Part shown: positions 11,057 to 22,434 of the stretch, piece by piece
How the letters are laid out: each line of letters opens with the position of its first letter
How positions within the stretch are numbered: position 1 is the stretch's first letter
Assembly: GCA_026120035.1 (NCBI GenBank)
Contig: JALRME010000043.1
Location: 209,536 to 273,535, forward strand
DNA length: 64,000 bases
Direction of reading: 5' to 3'
Source: Coleophoma eucalyptorum
Taxonomy: Eukaryota; Ascomycota; Leotiomycetes; Helotiales; Dermateaceae
Made by a program: the position numbers and the translations under genes
Notes under the pieces: generated by a model
Database searches by the model: none
What the model was told of the DNA's origin: nothing
The model's input: only the letters and a program-made list of their open reading frames with translations

Positions 11057-12459
11057 TCACATAGGATAGTAACCATGAACGTTTTTGTCTTTCATACTTT
11101 CTCTGACTCTCACAAGGAAAACCTCCAACTCTTCCCGCGTCCACCCGAGAACCCTCGTAAACATTGCCATGCTTAGTCCAGAGAGACTTGAACTAAAGTT
11201 TTCATGCATCCACGCCCCCAACATCTTCATTTTTGGATCTCTTGGCCAGGTATTCTGCGGCCATATGTACTTAGTTTCCACCACATTTGTAAAGCCTGCG
11301 TCGATAAGCTGCGCCTTGTAGTCTTTCGCCGAGTCGAGTGGACGCCCTATATTCTTGGCAGCTTTGACGCCAAGGTCGGTCCATTGCTTGACAGCGCATT
11401 CCTCGGGGAAGGACCCATCGTTATCCTCAATAGGGAGTTTTATGTCGTGGATTTCAATCCAGCCTCCTGGGTTGAGGTTGCTATTGTTGTAAGTTATGAA
11501 TATGATATAGAGAGACAGAGGCGAATAGAGAGCCTCTGACTTACTCGTAGCACTGCTGGAAGCATCGTGGCCAATCTGCTATTGAGCCTGTCATCAGACG
11601 CATGAAAATGAGATCGAACTTGGCTGTATAAGTCCATGGATCTTCAATATCGTCAATCTCAAAACTGCAATTAGGTGGCACACTAGAAGATACAGGTATT
11701 AATTTTACATCATGACGCAGGATATCAATGGAACTCACAACACTGGCTGAATAGGGCTGAGGTCTATGCCAAGGACGTGTGACTCGGGATGTTCATCCGC
11801 TGAATCTCTTTAGTATCTCTTCCCCATCGATCCAAGTAGGAGACTCATACCAAAGTCTACTGCCCAGATACCTGTTCCAGTGCCAAGGTCGAGCACCCTG
11901 TGGAGTTGCTGCTCACTTGGAATTGGAGCAGTTATTAGTTTACCATCTAATGTCAATTGGCAGAGGTGATGTTGGAGATCTGTTTTCACTATCAAGATAT
12001 ATTACTGTTCATCAATCATAGATTCACCCACCAAGGCGATCATTTTCATCCTGATATGTAGTTAGATTAGCTTTATTCATTGATTCAATAGCGTCCGCCG
12101 TTGTTTACCTCGTCATTCGGCAGCAAATATTCTTAAAATACGTCAGGACTTGTCTTCGAAACTCAGAAAAGGCTTTTATTATCTTACTTCCATCTTTGTA
12201 AGCATGATACGTCCGCCCGTTCTCTTGTCGAAATTTCAAAATTGATGATCCGATCGACTGTGTGGAACTCAGGTCTTCCTATAGCACAAATTAAGTCTTA
12301 TCTTAACGAGGGGTGAGGTATGTATGTATGTATTATACATCGTCAAAAGCTGAACCAATTTCGCTAGTATCGTCACCAATCTAGAGTGTCACACGTTAGG
12401 TTCTGTAGAGTGTATAGGTTATGAGATGCGCTCACTTCTGCTTCTAAGGGTTCATTCAT
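11057..12459 (-). CDS. LaeA-like SAM-dependent methyltransferase (copy 1, intact)
   Basis: Nine exons restore a 319-residue protein: 12436-12459, 12339-12380, 12188-12278, 12109-12131, 12032-12050, 11851-11988, 11739-11799, 11545-11682 and 11057-11480. Phases agree at every junction. The order of motifs is that of the LaeA/UMTA family: ENGRTYHAYKDGKYLLPNDE, then DLQHHLCQLTLDGKL, SAM motif I LDLGTGTGIWAVDFA, motif II GIDLSPIQP, motif III NLNPGGWIEIHD, and a C-terminal VETKYIWPQNTWPRD. Such proteins are small-molecule methyltransferases or, like LaeA, regulators of secondary metabolism; substrate unknown. It is divergent from the P450 at 13743, with a 1.3-kb gap. Its frameshifted paralogue lies beyond the P450, at 16622. 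A short tandem ATGT repeat near 12317-12330 sits in intron 2. Confidence 0.88.
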
Positions 12460-13742
12460 ACTGAGTAGCGTTGTGACATTGGTTAAGGTTGGCGAGTAAG
12501 AGTTTATTTATGTTTGCGTTTTGGGGTGCTTAAATATACTTTCTGGTTTCAGGTGGGAGATACCCGCCCGCAAGAACTATGGGATAACTCCAATGTACTT
12601 TCTGCCTGCCCCACAGATCCGGAGTCAAAGCGTGTTCCTGGTAACTTCAGAGTATTTCAACAATCTTCGGTCAAGAAAACCCCTGCCCTATATTCTCGCT
12701 TATATCAATATTTAGTGAGTAATTGGCCAGAAATCCTTCAGGCCCAATAATAGGCAGGGATTTGTATAGCCTCTAAACAGGTTGAGGAACTGATCCAGCA
12801 CTCTTATATCCTGCACCGAACGAGGAAAGAAAACGTGGCCCCTGGTTGACATGCTACTGTACAGCAGTAGGCTGAGGGTATGCAAGCCACTAATCAGGTG
12901 CAGCCCTACCAGTGGTACAGCCTTGAGTATATAGATGGCTATTTACTTTGAAAAGTAAGTTTTAAAAGGAAGGAGGGGTCCATGCTGTTGGGTACAGTAG
13001 GATTAAAACCTCATCGGGTAAGTACTAAAATGGGAATAAAAGCCGAGAAAGCGGTGACAATAAGCCGAAATAATAAAGGTCAAAGATAAAAGAAAGTCGC
13101 AAGTCTCGACATGGGAATTTTGTTCTTCCTTTTTAAGAAGTTATAAAGGATGTAGGAGAAGCTTAGAAGTTCACCGCACATTATGGCTCTACCACGATCT
13201 ACCACAATCAACTGATGTCGACCAGGGGACACTATATGCCGTTTATCAAGGGCGGTCAAGCTACCGAGAAGCATATCAACTCACATAATGATTCAAGACA
13301 TATTGGTCCTGGTTCAACAATAACACAGACAAATAATTACCCTCTAGATTCAGATGTAAGTTATTAACTGTCTTCCGTGACTGTCTTACAATATTAGGTA
13401 CATAAACTAAGTGCTAAGTTATGTATTTACTCTAGTTTTGGCTAAGATAATAATATATGCAGGTTGCGGGGTATGCATGAATGCGAAACCATAAACTACA
13501 GTGTATTGATAAATCAACCATAAGAGACGGTAGTCATTGCTTGATTAAGCATAGTCGTCTTGGCTGGTCGGCAGGGCGGTTCAGAATCATTCCACCCCGC
13601 TATTTTGTTACCAGCCATATAACTGGCGTCCCCTACCTCTTAGCCTTGTTTGTTGACCATTTGGAAAATAGTATTCTTCGGAACCCTTCATCATAATATA
13701 TCTGCTTAGTCAGAGAAGAGTGCCTGAGAAATCGAGAATTAT
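12460..13742. other. Divergent promoter region between methyltransferase and P450
   Basis: AT-rich. It contains both start regions but no supported gene; frames at 12514-12750 and 13481-13696 lack codon bias, splice support and family resemblance. Confidence 0.45.
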
Positions 13743-15553
13743 ATGATGGAAGTGTTCTCCAGGGTTCCCAGAAAGGCTATTGGTAACTGGATCTCTACTA
13801 TCTTTATCCTGCTGGTGGGACTTTTCCTCCTGCAGACCTTCCGCAGCTGGTATCGCTTGCGCCACTTTAAGGGACCATTTCTTGCCAGTATATCACCAAT
13901 ATGGCTGGCTCGTCGTGTTTCTGGCGGAAGGTTTCACCTTGATTTTATGGAAGCCAACCAGAAGTATGGTAAGCTGATACTCAAGGCTCAATTTACTTTT
14001 TCCAAGATGATTTACAGCTCCCAGGACGTCTTGCAAGAATCGGTCCCAATGATCTTGTTACGAGCGATCCTGAGGTGATGCGGCGAATGCTAGCAGTCAG
14101 GTCACCTTACAGACGCTCCGATTGGTATATTGGGATGCGATTTGACCCGAGCCGTGACAACATTGAGTCGGTCATGGATGATAATCTTCATACATCACTG
14201 AGGTCGAAGATGGCAGCTGGGGTAGGCTAGGCTCTAGTATTGCTATAATGTGAATAGCTGACATTCAACACTGTAGTATTCCGGCAAGGAGAACGAGGAT
14301 CTGGAGGGAGCAATTGACCGAAATGTCCAAGCCCTCATTGAACTCATTCAAAAGAAGTATCTATCTACAGACCTCGAGAGTAAACCACTGGACTTTGGAA
14401 GAAAAGCTCAGTATTTCACTCTTGATGTAATATCTGATGTAGCATATAGACGAGCGTTTGGCTACCTAGCCACTGACAGCGATATGTATGATTACATTAA
14501 AGAAACCGAGAAGGCTCTCCCAGCAGCATTGATGGTCACAGTCTTTCCATGGCTTAATTGGGTACTCCAACTAAGTATAATGAAGGCTGTTATGCCTTCT
14601 GATAAAGACCCATTGGGCTTTGGGAAAATCACAGGGTATGGGATATTCGACATTCACAAACAATAAGAGCCGCTGATATATTATCAGGATCACGAAAAAA
14701 GTTGTAGCTGAAAGGTTTGGACCTGATAAGAAAGTACATCGGGATATGCTAGGTTCTTTCATTTCGCACGGCCTCAGCCAAGAAGAAGCCGAGTCAGAGA
14801 CTCTTTTCCAAATGTACCATTCCTCCTATTTCACAAGTCAAAGGTTGCCCGGGCTAACACAATTGCTGATTAGCTTAGCCGGATCGGACACCACTGCAAG
14901 CGCAATTCGTGCTACATTGCTATATATAATAATGAACCCACGTGTTACTCTGAAGCTACGGACCGAAATTTCCAACCATAAAATCTCTTCTCCCGTTCAA
15001 ATGGCCGAGGCAAAGACATTACCGTATCTTCAAGCCGTTATCAAAGAAGGCCTCCGAATATTTCCTCCCGTAGTCGGACTTATGTCTAAAGTTGTTCCAC
15101 CGGAGGGAGACATGATCCATGGCCAATTTGTGCCTGGAGGGACTAAAATTGGATACGGTGCTTATGGCATTTTCCGAGATAAGAAGATTTGGGGTTCAGA
15201 TGCTAACATTTTCCGACCTGAGAGATGGATCGACGAGTCGCCGGAGACACTAAAAGAGATGGAAAGCACATTAGAGTTGGTTTTCAGCTATGGGAAATAC
15301 CATTGTCTTGGGAAGAATGTTGCAATGATGGAATTAAATAAGATTTTTGTTGAGGTAAGTAAAACTATGATTAATACTTCATTATTGATTTTTTTGGGTT
15401 TATGGAACATAAAGCTGATAAGATATGGCATAGCTGTTACGACATTTTGATCTGAATATCGTGAACCCGTTGCAGCCATTGAAGTCGGAGTGCCACGGCG
15501 TATTTATGCAATCTGAGATGTGGCTGACAGCATTTTCTAGAAAGAGTAGCTAA
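13743..15553 (+). CDS. Cytochrome P450 monooxygenase (pisatin-demethylase/benzoate-4-hydroxylase-like)
   Basis: Six exons, 13743-13968, 14025-14221, 14277-14635, 14688-14813, 14874-15354 and 15434-15553, give 502 residues with all phases consistent. A membrane anchor spans about residues 14-31 (STIFILLVGLFLLQTF), then KYGRLARIGPNDLVTSDPE. The I-helix oxygen-binding motif is LAGSDTTA, the K-helix ExxR is EGLR, the meander is FRPERW, and the haem loop is FSYGKYHCLG with Cys447 as the thiolate ligand. The usual Arg of FxxGxRxCxG is Tyr, which is common in this P450 branch. It should be an ER-bound monooxygenase needing the general P450 reductase. It sits between two LaeA-like methyltransferase genes, which suggests tailoring in a small metabolic set. 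The substrate is unknown. Confidence 0.94.
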
Positions 15554-16621
15554 GGTCTCTAAAGAAAGGGCTAACTAGCAGGATATTTTAGATGAAGAAC
15601 CCTGCAATGTGTGCTTTCTGCTATTCTAGTTTCTATAATAATGCGCAGTATGCTTGAATCTATTGAGAATGTGACTTTTAGACATGAGGCTGGTTTTGGA
15701 ATAGATACACTCTTTACTTTTCATATTGAAGGCATTATGATGTTTAGATAAAGCTACAAGAAGGCGGTATGAGGAGAAACCGGAGTGATAGATGGGGAAA
15801 TATAATGAGTGGGAGGTAGGTGTACATAATGGCCCTGTCGGCTCTTTGCTACAGAAACTGGAGGTGCTTGGAATTGTCTTAAGCTAGTATGACCTAGTAT
15901 TCAATATTTGACACTCTTCCTGGCAAAGGTACTATGCTTTGTACTTGTAAACTCATTTGTAAGTAGGGTGTGTTGCGGGGTGTAATACATGTAAAGTGGA
16001 TACGCTACAATTCTTAATTCAGTACTAACACGACAGATTGGCTTCACAAAAAGAGGCCAAGAAAAAAATGACAAGGAACTACAATCCGTACCTGAAATGG
16101 TATAGTTTTTCATGTGAGGCGCAGATAGCCAAACTGCTGCCAGGGGCTGGCATTAGTAGGCAAAACTCGCAGCCGCAATTGAGGCTTCAGTGTAATGTTT
16201 CAAATTTACCATCCACCAAACACAAATCATGTGGTAGGATCGTAATTCGAGTGTATTTAGACGTCTCTTGATATCTCTATAGTAAAAGATTATATACTTT
16301 GATTCTGGAAAATCGATTACACAGTTCACGGCTTACAGGGATCTCGTTTCCAGGGCCCACTGTTACAATGAACGCTACTGCATCGCATGAGTATCGCTTG
16401 CTGCAACTCTTTACCTTTGTAGAAGGCATATGTATAGATGGAGAAATTTGACCGACCGGATAAATTGCCCTAAATATAACAACCAGTCTAGGTCTCTGTA
16501 AAAGAAGCTGCTTATTACCCTGCGCGGTATAAGGATAGTACAGGCCCAGGATCTGTTTAGACATTAATCTTAGCTTTTGGCCTCCGACCAAACCTGTACA
16601 AAACAAGTCATAATTTGTATA
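15554..16621. other. Intergenic between P450 and second methyltransferase
   Basis: No supported gene; short frames on both strands look random. The region contains the P450 3' end and the promoter of the next gene. Confidence 0.4.
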
Positions 16622-17768
16622 ATGCCCGAATCTCGAAACGTCGCCATTGAAGCTGAAACCGATGACTACGAAAACGATTCGGCATTTGAGGAGAGTACCT
16701 TGGCAACATCAACCTTTTCAATGACTTCTAGTTTTATGAGGTATCGGGAAGAAAATGGCAGAACATATCATGCATACAAGGCATGTAAATTTAGGCGTCA
16801 ATAATAAATGTTCAAATGGGTATAAACTATATTACAATGCTGATATCTTGGTTTCTTCAGGATGGAGCATATGCCTTCCCAAATGATGAGACAGAAAAGG
16901 ACCGTCTAGATTTACAACACCATCAGATCACCTTGACATTTGGTGGAAAGTTGTTCACTGCGCCTATTCCCAAGGAGAAACAACTCCACAATGTTCTAGA
17001 CGTTGGAACAGGAACAGGTATCTGGGCAATTGACTTTGCAGATGAACACCCTGAAACAAAGGTGACGGGTGTCGATTTGAGTCCGATTCAACCACTCTAT
17101 TTCCCGCCAAACTTGGTATTTCAGATTGCTGATTTAGAATCTACTTGGACCTTTTCCGAAAATTTTGACTTCATTAATAGTAGAATGATGATTGGTTCTT
17201 TTGCCGACGTTCCTCACTTTGTTAAACAGTCATTCGACAATCTTACGCAAGGAGGATACCTGGAGATGGTAGATCTTAGTTTTCCTGTTAAGGTGAACGA
17301 CGGAGAATTTCCCCAACGTTCCGCATTCCTGAAATGGTAGATATTCTAGGCATAGAGTGGTATACTAAAGCCAGCTGATAAAAGAAGGTCAACATTGTTC
17401 ATGGAGGCATCTGCCAAAGCAGGGCGCTTAGCAAACTGTGCACAGTTCTATCAGCAGCAGATGATAGATGCAGGTTTTATCGATGTGGTTGAGACTAAGT
17501 ATATGTGGCCTCAGAACCGTTGGCCCAAGGATAAAAGGCTTAAGGAGATTGGTTCGTTTAGTATCCTTTATAATAAAAAGAATATGCTAAAGCCTTTGTA
17601 CCTTATAGGAATGTGGCAATTGGAGAATCTAAGTGGGGGCTTGGAAGCTATTAGCATAGGATTGTTACCAGAGTCTTGGGCTGGTCCAAGTCAGAACTCG
17701 ATATCTTCTTAGCTAAAGTTAGGGATGAGCTAGAGGATACAAAGATTCATGCATATTTTGACGTGTAA
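16622..17768 (+). pseudogene. LaeA-like methyltransferase (copy 2) with a 3' frameshift
   Basis: This is a diverged paralogue of the gene at 11057-12459. Exons are 16622-16780, 16861-17336, 17388-17560 (or to 17551) and from 17609. Motifs remain: ENGRTYHAYK, DGAYAFPNDE, SAM motif I LDVGTGTGIWAIDFAD, GVDLSPIQP, NLTQGGYLEMVD and VETKYMWPQNRWPKD. Near 17661-17667 one base is missing relative to copy 1. The reading frame then stops at 17710-17712, while the family C-terminus (TRVLGWSKSELDIF... to the stop at 17766-17768) continues in another frame. About 33 C-terminal residues are thus lost or replaced. The first intron can only be removed in frame with a GC donor (AAG/GCATGT). The change may be a real lesion, a recent pseudogene, or a sequence error in TT versus TTT. 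Confidence 0.78.
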
Positions 17769-18400
17769 GACAAGATTATTTACTTTCTGTGTCTTGCGTA
17801 TGTTTGTTAATAACATCTAACGTAAATTAGTTATGCTGTTTATGGCGTTAAGCCTTGATTATGACATGCATTTTTAAGCATGTCAATTGAATGATCCTAA
17901 TGGCCAGTAGAGAAAAGGTTTATTTAGAGACAGCATGAATCTAGAAGCCATTATCCGATAGATACCGCTGCTTTATAAGGACAACCATGCGAAATCATGA
18001 AATAAAGGCTATGGTAGCGCCAGGGAGACTATACCCGGTGTTGCAGCCAAGACATATTTTGATTTATGCTCCTGTAATAATGATTAATATGATTCAGAGC
18101 CTAAACTATACCTACAGACTACTGTAGAGTACATAGATTAGCTAATATTGAAGAGCTAGAGCTAGGTGTAGGAAGCGGCTAATTGCGTATGAAATTGCCA
18201 GCTACACGACGGTGATTGTAAGCATAGTGAACAGTGTGGTGGCAAATGATTCGCTTACGACTATTACGATCAAGATTGACTAATTCTATCAACAGTTTGG
18301 CTATATTCATTTGGAAAATAAAAGGGTAATATAGTCTTATTTGTAAGTAAAGAACTAGTAGTGTGAACCTTATTAAAAAAGCGGTTACCATTCAATATAC
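17769..18400. other. Intergenic, no gene seen
   Basis: AT-rich shared 3' space between the second methyltransferase and the CorA-like gene, which end towards each other. No repeat or RNA gene recognised. Confidence 0.4.
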
Positions 18401-20636
18401 TTAGAGATTCTCCTCTCCTCTCCAAAGCAGATTCCCCGAAGCTTCCATCCCCGGATAAAACGGCGTGTCAATCTCCATACTCTCATTCACTTTCTCCTGA
18501 TGTGCTACTACTCTCTCCATTCTTAAAGATTCATTACCCCCTTTTTTGTCCCTATCCTTATTGATACCCATCCAAAATTTCCATATGATTAAGATGAGGA
18601 GTGTGAGAGGGATGGTGACAGCCCAATACATCCAGAAATTTGAGTTCACGATGGAGGTTGAAGTGCGGGTTGATGAGGAGGCTTGGGCCGAGGTAGTGGA
18701 TGAGGAAAAATCAAATATCGACATGCTGAACATTGACTGTGTTTTTATTTGTCAAGTTGGGTTGAGAGGTGAAAGAGGGGAAGGAAGCTGAGAAAGAAGA
18801 AAGGAAGGGAAAAAGAGCGTACAGCAACCAACATAGCAGGCAGGAAAACAATTCCGAGGAACGCAATCGCAGTCATAGAAGTACTGTCCACTTTTACTGC
18901 TTTTGATATTTTGACATTCGTACGACTATCTTGCTGAGTGATGATCGTGTAGATCTGCATAATGTAAATATTAATTATCCCGAACACCAACACTTTGCCT
19001 AGAAATCTGATAGAGCAAAAAATTGAGTAAAAGAGTGACTGACTACAGTGGTCAATGCTTGGCATCTCTTCTGCAGACACATGGTTTGATGAAGCTGACT
19101 AGCAGCAAAGTTGCGGGCATTTTGCACAGATTCTTCAATCTGTTTTCCAATTTGGTTGAAGTTCATCCTTTGAAATGGCGGTGTCTGGTCTTGATATATA
19201 TTCTGGTCCTCACAGAATTTCAGCGATTCTAAAATAAAGTTGCTCAACCTCACAGCGAAATCTAGTCGTCGTTCCAGGTACACTAGATTTGTATAGATGG
19301 TGTTACAATGCGTCGTCGTCTCCCTATACAAATCATAATCCCAGTTCCATGCATTAGTATCTCTTGAGCCCCTGGAGATCCCAGTGGGATCTTCCAAAAC
19401 AAAGAGTCGGCGTTCGAGGTCTTTTCTGTGCTGGATATATAGACTTGTGAGGATATCTAGAAGAATGGCGGGGAAGAATAATGGGTGGGTGATTTGCTTG
19501 ATCTTGGCCGAGGTATATGAAGTGACGCTTTGGATATCTGCATCAGACATCCCTTCGAAAAGACCGCTGGTCATTCTAGTCCGAGAGTTCCAAGATACAG
19601 CCATGGACCATATTGCTTTGGCGTGAAGGCGAGGGGAGTGAGGTACTCGGATGACGAATGCTAACTCACGTCAACAATATGATCTTGAGATCGAGGCAGA
19701 GAACTACCTAATGCGGAGATATTTCCATTCTCATCAAAGGTAGAGTATTTTGCGAAATTCCCCGAACCTCCAGCATTGGTTCGTAAAAAGAAGTAGGATG
19801 GTGGAAGCATCATTGCCTCAGATATTCGTTGAAAGGTTGGCTTCGGAAACGACATGAACCAAGGTTTGATTTCACTTGATTCATGGTCTCGGTGGCGTGT
19901 GAATCTGTAAATTTCTCAATAGAATAACTATGGCATGCGAAGGAAGAAAGTACAATAACTGTAATCCTGTAGGTCCAGTGTTCGTAATCTGGAGGTCGGA
20001 TATTGAACGATTTAACCTCTAGAATAATGTCAATAGTTAATAGCTAAACAGAAAGTACTACTTACCTGGTCGATGACCCATGCCAATACATCCTGGGTGA
20101 CAATTCTTTTCACGGCTGCCAGCCCTGATTCATCGGCCCGATACTGAAGTCCAAAAATCTCCCATTCCGAACTATAAGAGTCACTAACTTTATCAAGTTG
20201 CTGGAGATACCACTCGTCATACATCCTTCAGATAACAAATGGTTTTGTAATGGTAGCAAATAAGAAAAAAAGGAGGGGGAAAGGATATTTGCGACGAAGA
20301 CATACTTATAGGGAGAGTGGTTGCAGCCTGTATGCAAGTTCTGGGATCTTAAGAAAGCCTCACCCGGATTTGGAAATTTGGGCGTTTTGACGCCAGCCTT
20401 GCACAACCATTCGCAAGTTTTGGGGATATAGAAAAGAGACGTATTAATCTATAGAAGTTCTGAATACTGTAGAATGTGGCTGAGAACAAAAGGACTTTAA
20501 CTCATTAGCTTTAGGGGTGTGATTAGAGGAAGTGATCCTGTAGCATAGGCGAGCCGACTCACTTTGGTGGATGTTTTCGCAGGTAGTAAGGCTCGTGGGG
20601 GCTATCCCAGGGCACTGGTAAATGCCAGGCTGAGGC
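18401..20636 (-). CDS. CorA-like fungal membrane protein (5' end and one junction unresolved)
   Basis: Exons read as 20306-20448, 20066-20225, 19954-20018, 19670-19904, about 19047-19605, 18823-18954 and 18401-18736, with a possible earlier exon ending at 20563. The N-terminal half is soluble (CEWLCKAGVKTPKFPNPGEAF; WFMSFPKPTFQRISEAMML). A helical region (MAVSWNSRTRMTSGLFEG, then a coiled-coil-like stretch) leads to two closely spaced C-terminal membrane helices, MTAIAFLGIVFLPAMLV and FWMYWAVTIPLTLLILIIW. This layout, with DSTSMTAIAFLGIVFLPA before the first helix, is that of fungal CorA-like Mg2+-transporter-related proteins, though the GMN motif is not evident. The exon 20306-20448 cannot be joined in phase to the exon ending at 20563, and the junction at 19670/19605 needs a weak GTTAGC donor. 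The gene may be decaying or have an unrecognised exon. Confidence 0.65.
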
Positions 20637-21213
20637 CTGTAAGGGCAATAAGCAGCAAGGTTATAAGACCATAGTTAGTTGCCTGGACGGTGAGGAAGGT
20701 GGTGTCAGACCCGGTAAGAATAATGGCAGTTGTTACTTCTAACTTTAATTTATCATTGAGCTGGTCTTGAGGACAATGAATTTTATCATCAAAAGTAGAG
20801 CTTCTAACGAATTTCTTTGTGCGACATGTTGAATGTCGCAAATAAGTTGTATGATAATTCAGCTTCTTCAACCTCTGCCACGAATAAAGGCCGGAAATTC
20901 AAAATTTCCAGCAATTTTCCTTCGTATTTCGAGGAACCAGCTCAGAATCATGTCTTTAAAAGTAAGAGCCATCCTTCCAAATCTTCTTTTCATATAATTA
21001 GATAAGCCCACAATGTGCAAGCTCCATGACCAAGTGTTGATTTGCTCGTACCTACCCACTTTCCAGCTGCGGCGCAGAGGCACGTGAATAATTCCAACAT
21101 AAGCACCAGAGGATTAAACTTACCCCTTATTCTGGCTGCCTTGGATCGCTGCGCGGGGCAACAACATTGATCCTTATTGTAACTATCTCACTACTATAAT
21201 ATTGCCCGTTAAA
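20637..21213. other. Intergenic with a possible P450 scrap on the minus strand
   Basis: No complete gene. Minus-strand bases about 20680-20790 read LKLEVTTAIILTGSDTTFL, resembling a P450 I-helix (AGSDTT), but no haem loop or ExxR is nearby. See findings. The promoter of the dienelactone hydrolase gene lies at the right end. Confidence 0.35.
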
Positions 21214-22060
21214 ATGTCCTCATGTTGTGGTCATGTACCACCTCCGCCGGAGGGAACTCCTACGGGAGAAATCAAGACCATCAATGGAGTAGACATATAC
21301 ATTACGGGACCTTCCATTGCCGTACCCTCTGATCGTGCGATCCTCTTCCTTACCGAAGGTCATGGCATAATCTTCCCTCACGCCCAGCTTCTTGCCGATA
21401 GACTCGCAGAGGAACTTCACTGCCCAGTAATTGCGCCAGAGCTCCATAGTGGCCGCGGTTTCCTAATGGTAAAACCAGCTGGCTGGGATTCAGAGGCTGA
21501 GATGGAGAGGTTCTTAAAAGAGCACCATCCTGGAACTGTGGACCCAATTCTAGAAAAGGTGTTGGAGTTTATGAGCACAGAGATGAATGTGGAATCTTGG
21601 GGTGGCATTGGATACTGTTTTGGAGGTCGGTATATTATTCGTTTGATGGCTGCTGGGAAGATCTCTGTTGGTGTTGTGAATCACCCAAGCTTCTTTACAA
21701 TGGAGGAAGTTGAGGATTTTGGCCGTGCGAAGGCCATCAAGACGTTCGGTCTGACTAAAGGAGAAAAGGATATGGAGGTAAAACCGCCTTTGGCAATTTT
21801 TGCGGCGGAGACAGATAGTATCTTTCCTCCGGAGAAGAGAAGGGCGACTGAGGACAAGTTGAAAGAGGCAAGTGCAACGTGGATGTGTACTACGTTCTCT
21901 GGGGTGGATCATGGATTCAGGTATGTTAGGGCCTTTTAATTAAATACTGAAATGCTGATGTTTATATAGCATTCGCCCAGACTTGACTTCCAAGGCCGGC
22001 ATGGTTGCGTGGCAAGGTGCTCTAAAGGGTGCTGTTACTTGGTTCAATCAATATCTCTAG
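21214..22060 (+). CDS. Dienelactone hydrolase family protein
   Basis: Two exons, 21214-21920 and 21970-22060, give 265 residues. The start ATG at 21214 begins MSSCCGHVPPPPEG, the usual N-terminus of fungal members. The alpha/beta-hydrolase triad of the family is complete: Cys135 in GYCFGGRY, Asp201 in AAETDSIFPP and His233 in GVDHGF. The intron falls just after the His and is spliced to SIRPDLTSKAGM, giving the ordinary C-terminus. These enzymes hydrolyse dienelactone or related cyclic esters in aromatic catabolism or detoxification, mostly in the cytosol; here the substrate is unknown. It precedes a Zn2Cys6 regulator gene on the opposite strand, with 374 bp between their 3' ends. Confidence 0.94.
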
Positions 22061-22434
22061 AATAGCTAGGAATATTCAACTGTGAAAGTCCCCTTTTGAA
22101 CAATACTTCAAATTGAAAAGTGTCATTTAATGTGTATTGATCGAATCATGCCAAGTTGCTAACCCACCTTCATGTTTTTTTGTTGAAAGATAGCTATCAA
22201 AACCTCTCTCTGGTACTAGAAAATCCATTAAACTCTAACCCAGGTTTCCAACGTACCTCTCGGTTTTCTTGACTGTTCTACTAAGTAACGATGAGATTCA
22301 GAACAGTTCTAAGCCTGTCCACGTCACTAAAAGTCTTACAAAATAACGTAAAGTACAGGTTTTATCTAGCTCTCAGACTATTCTGGAAATTTATCAGATA
22401 ATTCTTGCCGGGCCACCAGAGTTATTTTTCCATC
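22061..22434. other. Convergent 3' intergenic space
   Basis: Holds the 3' ends of the dienelactone hydrolase and of the Zn2Cys6 gene. No other feature seen. Confidence 0.4.
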
